DNA of 64,000 bases from Pseudomonadota bacterium (GCA_021793575.1 JAJYSM010000012.1:1-64000); one strand, 5' to 3'; counted from the stretch's first letter, positions 40,904-49,183 are shown. The notes: generated by a model not told the origin, from the sequence alone. Numbers and translations: made by a program.

Positions 40904-41245
40904 TCAAAATCGTGACAAGTATACCGTCAACGCAACACTACATAGCGCAGCAATGGAATAGGCGACGGTCGCAATCAAGGCATCCGCACGAACGCCGAAG
41001 TCAAAAAAAGTGATCCGCAAACGGTGCGCCTGGCTCCACAACAACAGAAAGAGAACTGTAAATATCGATATTTTTCCGAACCAGTGCGATGCATACGCGT
41101 ACAGTTTTTCATAACCAAAACGGTCGGGCACGTGGCCCGTGGCGGCCAAGAGCGTAAGTACTATCAGCACCGGCACGAACAACGATGCGAGTTCGCCTCC
41201 AGCAGCGAAAAGTCCCCAAATAATAGGTTTATTTGACTTCGCCAT
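40904..41245 (-). CDS. frdD: Fumarate reductase membrane subunit D
   Basis: FrdD (113 residues) is the second membrane anchor of quinol:fumarate reductase. The opening KPIIWGLFAAGGELASLFVPVLIVL matches the E. coli FrdD pattern (WGLFGAGG). It has three helices, and LLLWSQAHRLRITFFD corresponds to the LWCGLHRMHH region of E. coli. No haem-ligand histidine pair is evident, as expected of the haem-free type D enzymes. The ATG at 41245 follows frdC by 2 bases. Confidence 0.9.
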   Translation of the reverse strand: MAKSNKPIIWGLFAAGGELASLFVPVLIVLTLLAATGHVPDRFGYEKLYAYASHWFGKISIFTVLFLLLWSQAHRLRITFFDFGVRADALIATVAYSIAALCSVALTVYLSRF

Positions 41246-41247
41246 GA

Positions 41248-41634
41248 TCAGATTGCCCAGTAAAGAATGAAAATCGACAGCAAGATCCAGACAACATAAT
41301 GCGCGCCTGACACCACGCTATCAGGCATGAATTGCTCTCCCACCTGAATGGGTAGCGCCTTGGGCGCGACGTTGAACCAGGTGAACGAGTTATAGAGTGA
41401 AAATGCCAATGCCAGCACATGAAACATGATGCTCAGCGGTTGGCGCAAGGCGGCAAGGAATCCTTCGTATTGAGCCTGCCCCTCCGACAGACGCGCGAGA
41501 CCAACAAGCAAAATGATCGTGTAGATGCCGATGAAGATGCACGTCACCTCACGCGCCATGTAGCGCATATAACGCGGGCGCTTGAAAAACCAAGCGGTTC
41601 TGGATATTTCATGAACATACGGTCGGCGGCTCAT
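41248..41634 (-). CDS. frdC: Fumarate reductase membrane subunit C
   Basis: FrdC (128 residues) has three transmembrane helices. It begins MSRRPYVHEISRTAWFFKRP, and Glu29 in YMAREVT aligns exactly with Glu29 of E. coli FrdC, a residue needed for menaquinol oxidation. TWFNVAPKALPIQVGEQ matches the TWFELAPKAANI segment of E. coli. The ATG at 41634 overlaps the frdB stop (ATGA). A GTG four codons upstream is less likely. Confidence 0.92.
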   Translation of the reverse strand: MSRRPYVHEISRTAWFFKRPRYMRYMAREVTCIFIGIYTIILLVGLARLSEGQAQYEGFLAALRQPLSIMFHVLALAFSLYNSFTWFNVAPKALPIQVGEQFMPDSVVSGAHYVVWILLSIFILYWAI

Positions 41635-42392
41635 TTTTTGTTCCACGACATGAAGTGTTCAAGATACCAATCGACGGTGCTCGCGACCTTCACCTGCTGC
41701 AGGGCACTGGCTGGATCCACATGTTTGGGGCAGACATCGGAACAGGCACCTACGAAGGTGCACTCCCACACACCCTCGTTGGTGGCAATCTCTTCCTGCC
41801 GTTCATCCCGACCACCGTCGCGCGAGTCCAAGTTGTAGCGATGCGCCAGGGTAATTGCTGCGGGGCCGATGAACTTCGATTTGGTCAAACCGTATTCGGG
41901 ACAGGCCGCGTAGCACAGCATGCAATTGATGCACATCGAAAATCTGCGATAGCGCTGCATCTGAGCCGGGGTCTGTTTGTACTCACCCTCCTCGAGCGTC
42001 TTCGGCTTGGCCGGAATCAAATAAGGCTTGACCCGCTTCAATTTGTCCATGAAGTCGTCGGCGACGGACACGAGGTCGCGTTCAATCGGGAAATGAGCCA
42101 GCGGTTCAAGTCTGATCACGCCTTCGTAATCACGTACCATCGCCTTGCAGGCCAGCTTGGGCTCGCCGTTGATCATCATGCCGCAGCTGCCACACACCTG
42201 CATATGGCAGGACCAGCGGTAGGCCAGCGTGGGATCGATATGGTCTTTGAGGTAATTCAGGGCATCCAGCATGCACCATTCGTTCTTGCACGGTACCGAG
42301 TAGCGCTGATAACTTGGTGTTTCGTCGCGATCCGGGTTGTACCGCAATACCTCAAGCTCAACTTGTCGTGCACCCAGTCTGTTATCACTCAT
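41631..42392 (-). CDS. frdB: Fumarate reductase iron-sulfur subunit B
   Basis: FrdB (253 residues) passes electrons from quinol to the flavoprotein. The [2Fe-2S] ligands lie in RWSCHMQVCGSCGMM and KLAC (about residues 60-83). The [4Fe-4S]/[3Fe-4S] region shows CINCMLCYAACP and CTFVGACSDVCPKH. IGPAAITLAHRYN and QTPAQM are shared with E. coli FrdB rather than SdhB. Start and stop both overlap neighbouring frd genes by four bases, indicating tight coupling. Confidence 0.95.
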   Translation of the reverse strand: MSDNRLGARQVELEVLRYNPDRDETPSYQRYSVPCKNEWCMLDALNYLKDHIDPTLAYRWSCHMQVCGSCGMMINGEPKLACKAMVRDYEGVIRLEPLAHFPIERDLVSVADDFMDKLKRVKPYLIPAKPKTLEEGEYKQTPAQMQRYRRFSMCINCMLCYAACPEYGLTKSKFIGPAAITLAHRYNLDSRDGGRDERQEEIATNEGVWECTFVGACSDVCPKHVDPASALQQVKVASTVDWYLEHFMSWNKK

Positions 42393-44146
42393 TTCTTTGC
42401 TCCCGAGTAATCACGCACACCTGGAGGTGAGGTGGTGATTACCACGTCGCGGTATTCGATACGGGGGCGTTCAGTTTGGCTGTAATACGCCATGGAATGC
42501 TTGAGATACTTGTTGTCATCACGCGCCGTAAAGTCGAGGCGCTGATGCGCACCGCGCGATTCCTTGCGTTCAAGCCCACTCACCGCGACGGCTTCGGCGC
42601 AGTCGAGCATCGAGCCCAACTCTAGCGCTGAGAGCAGATCGGTGTTGTAGACATTTGTCTTGTCGTGAAGCGCCACGTCCGCATAACGGCGGCGCAGATC
42701 AGCAAGCTTGTTGCAAGTTTCCGTCAGGCCATGCGCGGTACGGTAGATGCCTACACCCTCTCCCATGGTATCGGTCATCTCTTTGCGCAGACCAGCGATC
42801 GACTCCTTGCCGACGTCACGCATGAACAGTGCGCGGAGCTTCGCCTGCGCCGCTTCGCCCTGACTTGCCAGCGCAGCATCATTACCCGGCTTCTGATCCC
42901 GCACATACTCAAGCGCGGAGAGACCTGCACGATGACCGAACACCAGAATCTCCACCAGGGAATTCGAGCCCAAACGATTCGCACCGTTGATACTGACGCA
43001 GGCGCATTCGCCCGCGGCGAAAAGACCGGGTATGGACGTAGCTGCGTTGAGATCCGTATGAATGCCGCCCATCATGTAATGTGCCACCGGCCGGATCGGC
43101 ACCATCTCGGCAACCGGATCGATGCCGAGATAGCTGATGCAAATATCGCGCACGAACGGTAGACGTTCGTTGATTTTCTTCTCACCCAAGTGCCGCATGT
43201 CCAGCCAGACGCAATCACCCCACGTCGTCTTCACCGCGCGACCTTTCTGAATCTCATGCCAGATGGATTGGCTCACGCGGTCGCGTGGACCGAGCTCCAT
43301 GGTCTTCAATTCCGGCTTGCCCAGCGGGGTTTCCGGTCCCATGCCGTAGTCCTGCAGGAAGCGATAGTTGTCCTTGTTGAGGAGAACGCCGCCCTCGCTA
43401 CGACACGCTTCGGTCAACAGAGTCCCGGTGTTGGGCAAACCTGTTGGGTGAAACTGGACAAACTCCATGTCCTTCAACGGCACGCCAGCGCGGTAGGCCA
43501 ATGCCATGCCGTCGCCAGTCTTGATGGCACCATTGGTGTTAAACGGAAATATGCGACCTGCCCCACCGCCAGCGATGATTACCGCGCGAGCCTGGAAGCG
43601 GCGCATCTGGCCAGTCTTCATCTCAATTGCAGTGAGGCCTTGGCAACGTCCGTCATCCACAAGGAGATCGGTAGCATAGTATTCGTCAAAGCGCTGGATG
43701 TTCGGATACTGCAGCGTGGTCTGGAACAGCGTATGCAAAATATGGAAACCCGACTTGTCGGCAGCGAACCAGGTGCGTTGGATCTTCATGCCACCAAATG
43801 GTCTCACTGCCACCGAACCATCCGGTTCACGATTCCATGGGCAGCCCCAATGCTCCAACTGAGTCAGTTCTTTGGGGGCCTCATGAATGAAATACTCGAC
43901 CGCGTCCTGATCGCAAAGCCAATCGCCGCCTCCGACGGTGTCATGAAAGTGCTGTTCATAGCTATCGTCGGGCTTGACCACTCCTGCCGCACCACCCTCT
44001 GCAGCACAGGTATGACTGCGCATCGGATAGACTTTTGAGATGAGTGCTATTCGAATTTTGGAATCCGCCTGCGCGAGCGCAATGGCAGCGCGCAAGCCGG
44101 CGCCGCCCGCGCCGATGATGGCTACATCCGCCTTGAACGTCTCCAT
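42389..44146 (-). CDS. frdA: Fumarate reductase flavoprotein subunit A
   Basis: FrdA (585 residues) reduces fumarate to succinate with covalently bound FAD. The N-terminus DVAIIGAGGAGLRAAIALAQ is the FAD-binding fold. SKVYPMRSHTCAAEGG holds the flavinylated His (44 in E. coli) and, five residues on, the Glu typical of FrdA where SdhA has Gln. HPTGLPNTGTLLTEACRSEGG (ends: HPTGLPNTG, CRSEGG), GANRLGSNSL and RKESRGAHQRLD complete the active site. The similarity to E. coli FrdA runs the full length. An AGGAAA site precedes the ATG at 44146. No FNR box was found upstream. Confidence 0.95.
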   Translation of the reverse strand: METFKADVAIIGAGGAGLRAAIALAQADSKIRIALISKVYPMRSHTCAAEGGAAGVVKPDDSYEQHFHDTVGGGDWLCDQDAVEYFIHEAPKELTQLEHWGCPWNREPDGSVAVRPFGGMKIQRTWFAADKSGFHILHTLFQTTLQYPNIQRFDEYYATDLLVDDGRCQGLTAIEMKTGQMRRFQARAVIIAGGGAGRIFPFNTNGAIKTGDGMALAYRAGVPLKDMEFVQFHPTGLPNTGTLLTEACRSEGGVLLNKDNYRFLQDYGMGPETPLGKPELKTMELGPRDRVSQSIWHEIQKGRAVKTTWGDCVWLDMRHLGEKKINERLPFVRDICISYLGIDPVAEMVPIRPVAHYMMGGIHTDLNAATSIPGLFAAGECACVSINGANRLGSNSLVEILVFGHRAGLSALEYVRDQKPGNDAALASQGEAAQAKLRALFMRDVGKESIAGLRKEMTDTMGEGVGIYRTAHGLTETCNKLADLRRRYADVALHDKTNVYNTDLLSALELGSMLDCAEAVAVSGLERKESRGAHQRLDFTARDDNKYLKHSMAYYSQTERPRIEYRDVVITTSPPGVRDYSGAKK

Positions 44147-44299
44147 CAGTTTTCCTCGCAGTTGTCGCGTCGCACCCGAAACGGGTCAATAACACTCAGA
44201 TACATGGTCATATCCACTCAAACGCAGTGCCCGATCTGATTGAGGTCAGCCGGCTGCGGTGCAGGGTTGATGTAGGTGTGCAGCGAATCATGAGCGCCC

Positions 44300-44915
44300 G
44301 CCATTTGAACGCAAGGTGCAGCCTGCGGCTTGATCGACCTGAGGTGACGCATGGCCGAAGCCGGAGCATTCTTCGTAACCCGACCCGAGTCACACATGCC
44401 TGTACGTCACGCGTACTCCGCGCAGTCCGACCGCGCGGCTGGCGGTGACCTGCCATCCATACCTGAGGCTTTATGGCCACTGCTCGGCGAGGAGATGCAA
44501 CGGGCGTCCTCGACGCACCCGATGCCAGGATTCCGAGCCGGGCAAGACGGCGGCGGTACTGATTAACAGCACGGCGCTCTTCGCGCCGACAATCTGTGCA
44601 ATCTACAAGGGTCGCTGGCAGCCCTGGCTGTTCTTCAGGCGGGTAACACCGCATGTGTGCATCAATCATCTCTTGGGCAACAGCTTGAACGCCACCGAGA
44701 CACAAGCAGGGTGCGCCATTGCCAACTACACACACACCACCATTGCCAAAAACACTTTTCAACTCGACGCCTCGCTCTCTTCCTGTCTAAGATCCTGTCG
44801 GTCTCAATTTTGGAGAAAACCCAGCTCTCACGCGCCCCGCAAGTCGATCCGCCTCTATCCGATTCGGCTGATGCGACTAATCAGCTGATCTTGCTGGATG
44901 CATCATCAGTGAGTA
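44300..44915 (+). pseudogene. Decayed IS4-family transposase fragment
   Basis: Several plus-strand frames together give the C-terminal half of a DDE transposase. AGAFFVTRPESHMPVRHAYS starts near 44360. TICAIYKGRWQPWLFFRRV lies near 44598, where intact proteins read YKSRWQVELFFKWIKQ. GNSLNATETQAGCAIANYT lies near 44680, and SKILSVSILEKTQLSRAPQ near 44790 with the terminal NQLILLD near 44878. The shifts between frames and the lost catalytic glutamate (VELFF changed to PWLFF) show it is dead. No N-terminal half and no terminal inverted repeats were found. Confidence 0.75.
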
Positions 44916-44953
44916 GTTGAACGCAAGAATAGAATGGCACTTACTGAACCTCA

Positions 44954-44975
44954 TTGGGATGGCCATAACGTCGCA
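44954..44975 (+). repeat. 22-bp direct repeat, left copy
   Basis: TTGGGATGGCCATAACGTCG plus CA matches 46172-46193 at 19 of 22 positions, with the last 13 bases identical. The two copies bracket methyltransferase paralogue 2. The left copy lies just past the transposase remnant. Confidence 0.5.
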
Positions 44976-45207
44976 GGCTGAGGTGAGCAGGCGGGGGCTA
45001 ACTGGTCGGGCTCAACATGCCAGCAGCGTCTGGCGCAGCGGCAGCGGCCGCTGCGGGCCCAAGCCTGCCGTCGCACGTACAGGCCATCCGACAACTAACA
45101 CAGCCGGCCGCTGATGGGCGAGGTCACCCAACGGTGGTCGCGTTTTTATGTCTGCATGATTGGACGTCTCTGGGGACTCCAGCACGCGGGATTTGTCCGG
45201 GAATCTC

Positions 45208-45993
45208 TCAGATCGAAACTTTTTGCGCCGCATGAAACCCTACCATCCCACCCCAGATGCTTCTCTTGCATTTAATATTTGAAAATCCTATGAGCTGCAA
45301 CACATCGGAAAATTCATCTGTGGTATAGAAATGATGAATGGCGTCACCGAAATAGCCATTGCATTTTCTGGTTGTCTCGGTTGACCCGAAGATCATGGAT
45401 GTCATGAAAACAGAAATACGCAAGAAGCGAAGATAGAGCCATTCAACAACCGGATTATTCGGCTTGAGCATATCGCAGTGATAGAAGAATCCGCCTGGTT
45501 TCAGCACACGGAAGATTTCGGGTAATACTTTATCCAATTGCAGGTGACGCGATGCGGCTTGGAGCGTAATCACGTCGAAAGAGCTGTCTGGAAACGGGAG
45601 TTCGTGAACATCCTGAATGATGCTGGCAATCTGCAGACCCGTTTTTTTCGCCCTTCGCTGCCCCTCGATCTGCATTTCCTGGCTACGATCAATGGCAGTA
45701 ACGGAAATGAGGGGCTCTTTTTTCCGCAACCTGATCCCCACGTCATTGGTTCCTGCGCAGACATCGAGAACCTGGTACTGCGGGAGCAGATTTATTGTCC
45801 TAACGAACTGCCAGACCCAAATTTCCCACAAACCAAGGCTCGCAACGATGTTCCCCGGTCGATAATATCGCGGAACGTCCTTGAAAACCTTGGGCACCAT
45901 CTGTGACCATACATTTGAAAAAAGCGACCGCCGATGTTTTTCTCTTTGTTCAAATATTTCCGTGGTTATCGAAGAAGATACATTCTGCTTCAT
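45208..45993 (-). CDS. UbiE-like class I SAM methyltransferase, paralogue 2
   Basis: The protein has 261 residues and is clearly homologous to the product of the gene at 40043. Shared stretches include NIVASLGLWE against NRVASLGLWR, VLDVCAGTNDVGI (motif I, about residues 75-87), ELPFPDSSFDVITLQAASRHL, VLKPGGFFYHCDMLKPNNPV and YLRFLRISVF. Both carry Asn where typical UbiE motif I has Gly. The ATG at 45993 follows an AAGGAG site nine bases upstream. The gene precedes frdA with the transposase remnant between. It is low in GC and probably has its own promoter in the 270-base gap upstream. The substrate is inferred to be a quinone or its precursor. Confidence 0.8.
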   Translation of the reverse strand: MKQNVSSSITTEIFEQREKHRRSLFSNVWSQMVPKVFKDVPRYYRPGNIVASLGLWEIWVWQFVRTINLLPQYQVLDVCAGTNDVGIRLRKKEPLISVTAIDRSQEMQIEGQRRAKKTGLQIASIIQDVHELPFPDSSFDVITLQAASRHLQLDKVLPEIFRVLKPGGFFYHCDMLKPNNPVVEWLYLRFLRISVFMTSMIFGSTETTRKCNGYFGDAIHHFYTTDEFSDVLQLIGFSNIKCKRSIWGGMVGFHAAQKVSI

Positions 45994-46131
45994 CAACAAT
46001 ACTCCTTGATTCTTTAAACAAGCACAGCTTTTGCCTACTTCTAAGTGGCAACTGGTGGATCTCTGATCTGAAGATGCAGCTTCTTGTCTCCAAATATCCT
46101 GACCGCCAAGACCAAGGTGAGAACCTTACGA

Positions 46132-46155
46132 CAATTATCGTCTGGATAATAATTG
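46132..46155. promoter_or_regulatory. Operator-like dyad upstream of methyltransferase paralogue 2
   Basis: CAATTAT (46132-46138) and ATAATTG (46149-46155) form a perfect 7-bp inverted repeat with a 10-base spacer in an AT-rich patch, about 140 bases upstream of the leftward start at 45993. Its size fits a dimeric regulator site. It does not match the FNR consensus. Confidence 0.4.
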
Positions 46156-46171
46156 CACTTATCCAAGCCGC

Positions 46172-46193
46172 TTGGAACGACCATAACGTCGCA
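46172..46193 (+). repeat. 22-bp direct repeat, right copy
   Basis: This is the partner of 44954-44975 (19 of 22 identical, same orientation). It lies between the methyltransferase upstream region and the end of the GGDEF-EAL gene, close to the apparent right boundary of the low-GC block. Confidence 0.5.
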
Positions 46194-46265
46194 CGTCGCC
46201 ACGCTGAACGCGGCTGGGTGAGTACCGCCTGATTCACGCGACACCGGTGCGGGTCGCGGCGCGGG

Positions 46266-49127
46266 TCAGGCGTGCCCGGATTGCCCGGTGAGCAGTGACT
46301 GCCGTTCGCTGACCAGCAGGCTCCACGAGAGTGGCGGCACCCAGCACGCGACCCAGCCGACCACGGCGTCCCCCGGCATCGGCCGCGAGATCGAGAAGCC
46401 CTGCAGCTGGTGGCAGCCGAGCGAGGCCAGCAGGTCGCCTTGGGCCGAATTTTCCACACCCTCGGCGATCACCGCTTTGGCCAGCATGCGCGCGGTGGTG
46501 ATCACACCGGCCGCGATCGCCATGTTGCGCTCATCGCTGAGAATGTCGCGCACGAAGCTCTGGTCGAGCTTGATGTGCTCGATGTCGAGCTTCTGGATAT
46601 GACTGAGCGACGCACTGCCGGTGCCAAAATCGTCGAGTCCCACGCGGATGCCGCGCCGCCGGCATTCCTCGATGACGACCTTGGCGCGCGCGTGATCCAT
46701 GCTCGGGCCGGTCTCGGTCACCTCGATGCCGAAGCCCACGTCCATCACGCCCGGGTAGGCTTCCAGCGCAGCGTCGATATCGCTGAAAAACAGCGGATGC
46801 AGCAGATGGCGGGTGCTGATGTTGACCGACACCGGCAGCGCCACGCCCTGTTGCATCCACGCCTGGCACTGCTTCAGCGCCTCATCCAGCACATAGCGGC
46901 CGATCGGCCGGGCCAGCTGCGGATCGTCCAGCACGTGCATGAAGCTGGCCGGCTCGATCAGCCCCAGCTCGGCATCCTGCAGGCGCACCAGCGCCTCCAT
47001 TCCGGCCACGCCGTGCAGGCCCGGCAGGCCATCGATGTAGACGATCGGCTGGTACAGCAGCCGCAGCTGTGACTGCACCAAGGCCTGGCCGATACGCTCG
47101 CGCATTGCCTGCAGGCGATGCTGCTCCAGTTCAAGCGCCGGCTCGTAGATCGCGCCGCGATCCTTGCCCTCCTCCTTGGCTACGTACATGGCCAGGTCGG
47201 CGTGCCGCACCAGCCCCTCGGCGTCGGAGTTGTCCAGCGGGAACAGCGTCCAGCCGATGCTGGCCGACAGATGCACCTGCTCGCCCATCAGCTCGAACGG
47301 TGCGCGCAGCGCCTGCAGGATGCAGCGGCTGATCACCTCCAGCTGCTCGCGGCTGTCGAGGCCGGAGATCACCAGCGCGAATTCGTCGCCGCCGAAGCGC
47401 GCCAGCACGTCCTCCTTGCGCAAGATGGCGAGGATCCGCGTGGATGCCTCGGCCAGCACGCGGTCGCCGCCGTCGTGCCCGACACTGTCGTTGATGCTCT
47501 TGAAACGATCCAGATCGAGCACGCCCACCGCCAGCAGCGACTGCTGTTGCAGAGAGCGGACGCGCGCCTGTTCCAGCAGATCGAACAGCAGGCGCCGATT
47601 CGGCAGGCCGGTGACCACGTCATAGAAAGCCAGCCGCTCGACGCTGGCTTCGTGCTTTTTCTGTTCGGTGATGTCGCGCTGGTTCCAGATCCGCCCCTGC
47701 GCCACGCCGTCGATGCGGATCGGCGTGAAGTCGCGCACGAAGATGCGGCCGTCGCTCATCACCACTTCGTCGCCCTTGACCGCCACACCGTTAGCCAGAA
47801 GGGTGCTCAGGCGCTGGAACTCCCGCTCCGGATCGCCGTAAGCGTGCTGCAGACGCGCGTGGATCGTGGCCGCGGGCTGATGCTCCAGCTGACTCGGCGA
47901 CTCCGCGAAGCCGAACAGCCGGCAGAATGCCTCGTTGGCAAACTTCACCGTGTTGTCCTCGGCCATCACCAGGATGCCTGAGTGCTGGTTGGCCAGGATC
48001 GTGCGGAAATGTTCCAGGTTGAACTGCAGCGCACGCTCCGCCTGCAGCCGGGCCGCGCGGCTGCGCTGCATCTGGATGCCCAGCCCCAGTTCGGTGGCCA
48101 TTTCGGCGAACACCTGCACCTCGATCGGGGCAAACGCATCGGCATCCGTAGCGCCGATCACCAGCGCAGCGACAACGGCTCCGTCCACCCGCAGCGGCAG
48201 GGTCAGCATCGCGCGCAGCCCGGGTTCCGGGTCGGGCGCAACTCCGGCCGGCCACGGCGCGCGCTGAACCTCGGGCACGCCGTCGCGCAGCGCCGTCGCC
48301 AAGGCCTCCTCGATCGCCGCGACGCGGGTCGGCCCCGGCCCTGCCGCGTCGGCCAGACCCGTCTGCGCCAGGCCTTGCCCGGCCTGGGCCATATGCCCAT
48401 CGGGCCGACCAATCCAGGCAAACCGGTAGCCGCCAACACGATGCGCCACCGCGCAGGCGTCGGCGAGAAGGGCCGATTCGTCCGTACTGCGGGTGACCAC
48501 CTTGACCATCTCGCTGAGCAGGCGCAGCGCCCGCCGCTGGCGCGCTTCTTCCTGCACCGATTGCAGCAACAGCGTGCGCTGCTCATGGGCCTCCAGCCCC
48601 AGCCCGATGCTGGTCGCTGCCTGCTGCAGCAACTCGATCATCGGCAACGAAAAGAAATCGGTGTGGCTCGCGCGGATCACCAGCGCCGCCTGTACCTCGC
48701 CGAACTTCAGCACCGGCACCGCCACCACCGCGGCGACCCGGTGGCGCTCGTAGGCCGCGCGAAACATCTCCAGCCCCGGCGTGTGGCGGATATCCGCCTC
48801 CAGCAGTGGCAGGCCCTGCCAGAACGGCGGATGCGCCAGCGCCAGCGGCAGGCGCTCGGGATAGATATCCTCCAGGCCGGCGGGAATCCGCGCCGGGGCC
48901 ACCCGTCGGAACCAGCCGGTGTTGTGATCCACCTCGCCCACCATTACCAGCCGGGCGCCGACGCGCCGCTCCAGCACCTCGATCACTGCTTCGTACAGCA
49001 CCGCCGGTTCGAGCGAACGCACCAGCAGCTGACCGATGTCCGAGAGGGCCGCATAGAAGCACTCGCTGGATGCGACTGCCGCCGTGCTCAGCTCGGACTG
49101 GATCGGATTCTGAGTCGAATTGCGCAT
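46266..49127 (-). CDS. GAF-GAF-PAS-GGDEF-EAL cyclic-di-GMP signalling protein
   Basis: This 953-residue soluble protein begins with two GAF-like sensor regions (about residues 25-200 and 200-360), then a PAS domain (FRTILANQHSGILVMAEDN near residue 370). A diguanylate cyclase domain follows with GGDEF near residue 577 and an inhibitory-site RKED five residues before it. The phosphodiesterase domain has EALVR (about residue 708), VNIS, IEVTET, DDFGTG, IKLDQ and AEGVE, so both catalytic sites look intact. Net activity cannot be predicted. No membrane segment is seen. The ATG at 49127 is the first in frame. A perfect 20-bp palindrome lies upstream. Confidence 0.93.
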   Translation of the reverse strand: MRNSTQNPIQSELSTAAVASSECFYAALSDIGQLLVRSLEPAVLYEAVIEVLERRVGARLVMVGEVDHNTGWFRRVAPARIPAGLEDIYPERLPLALAHPPFWQGLPLLEADIRHTPGLEMFRAAYERHRVAAVVAVPVLKFGEVQAALVIRASHTDFFSLPMIELLQQAATSIGLGLEAHEQRTLLLQSVQEEARQRRALRLLSEMVKVVTRSTDESALLADACAVAHRVGGYRFAWIGRPDGHMAQAGQGLAQTGLADAAGPGPTRVAAIEEALATALRDGVPEVQRAPWPAGVAPDPEPGLRAMLTLPLRVDGAVVAALVIGATDADAFAPIEVQVFAEMATELGLGIQMQRSRAARLQAERALQFNLEHFRTILANQHSGILVMAEDNTVKFANEAFCRLFGFAESPSQLEHQPAATIHARLQHAYGDPEREFQRLSTLLANGVAVKGDEVVMSDGRIFVRDFTPIRIDGVAQGRIWNQRDITEQKKHEASVERLAFYDVVTGLPNRRLLFDLLEQARVRSLQQQSLLAVGVLDLDRFKSINDSVGHDGGDRVLAEASTRILAILRKEDVLARFGGDEFALVISGLDSREQLEVISRCILQALRAPFELMGEQVHLSASIGWTLFPLDNSDAEGLVRHADLAMYVAKEEGKDRGAIYEPALELEQHRLQAMRERIGQALVQSQLRLLYQPIVYIDGLPGLHGVAGMEALVRLQDAELGLIEPASFMHVLDDPQLARPIGRYVLDEALKQCQAWMQQGVALPVSVNISTRHLLHPLFFSDIDAALEAYPGVMDVGFGIEVTETGPSMDHARAKVVIEECRRRGIRVGLDDFGTGSASLSHIQKLDIEHIKLDQSFVRDILSDERNMAIAAGVITTARMLAKAVIAEGVENSAQGDLLASLGCHQLQGFSISRPMPGDAVVGWVACWVPPLSWSLLVSERQSLLTGQSGHA

Positions 49128-49163
49128 TCAGTAGGCCAGCCGGATGGACGGAGCGGCAACGCC

Positions 49164-49183
49164 GGCTTCGCCCGGGCGAAGCC
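49164..49183. repeat. Perfect 20-bp palindrome
   Basis: GGCTTCGCCCGGGCGAAGCC is fully self-complementary with no spacer. It lies 37 bases upstream of the c-di-GMP gene start and could be an operator for a symmetric dimer. It could equally be a GC-rich hairpin by chance. Confidence 0.5.

Noticed and set aside
40904-44146. Succinate dehydrogenase (sdhCDAB) instead of fumarate reductase
   Set aside because: Gene order A-B-C-D, FrdA-type Glu after the flavin His, FrdC Glu29 and FrdD WGLF.AGG features match E. coli Frd. The haem-ligand pattern of SdhC/SdhD is absent.
44147-44230. FNR box upstream of frdA
   Set aside because: No TTGAT-N4-ATCAA or close variant was found. TTGAT half-sites occur only singly.
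44208-44762. 184-residue minus-strand open frame
   Set aside because: It is antisense to the decayed transposase, is low-complexity in its second half and shows no domain.
46000-46060. TTGATTCTTTAAACAAG as an FNR site before the second methyltransferase
   Set aside because: Only one half-site fits the consensus, and it overlaps the ribosome-binding site region.
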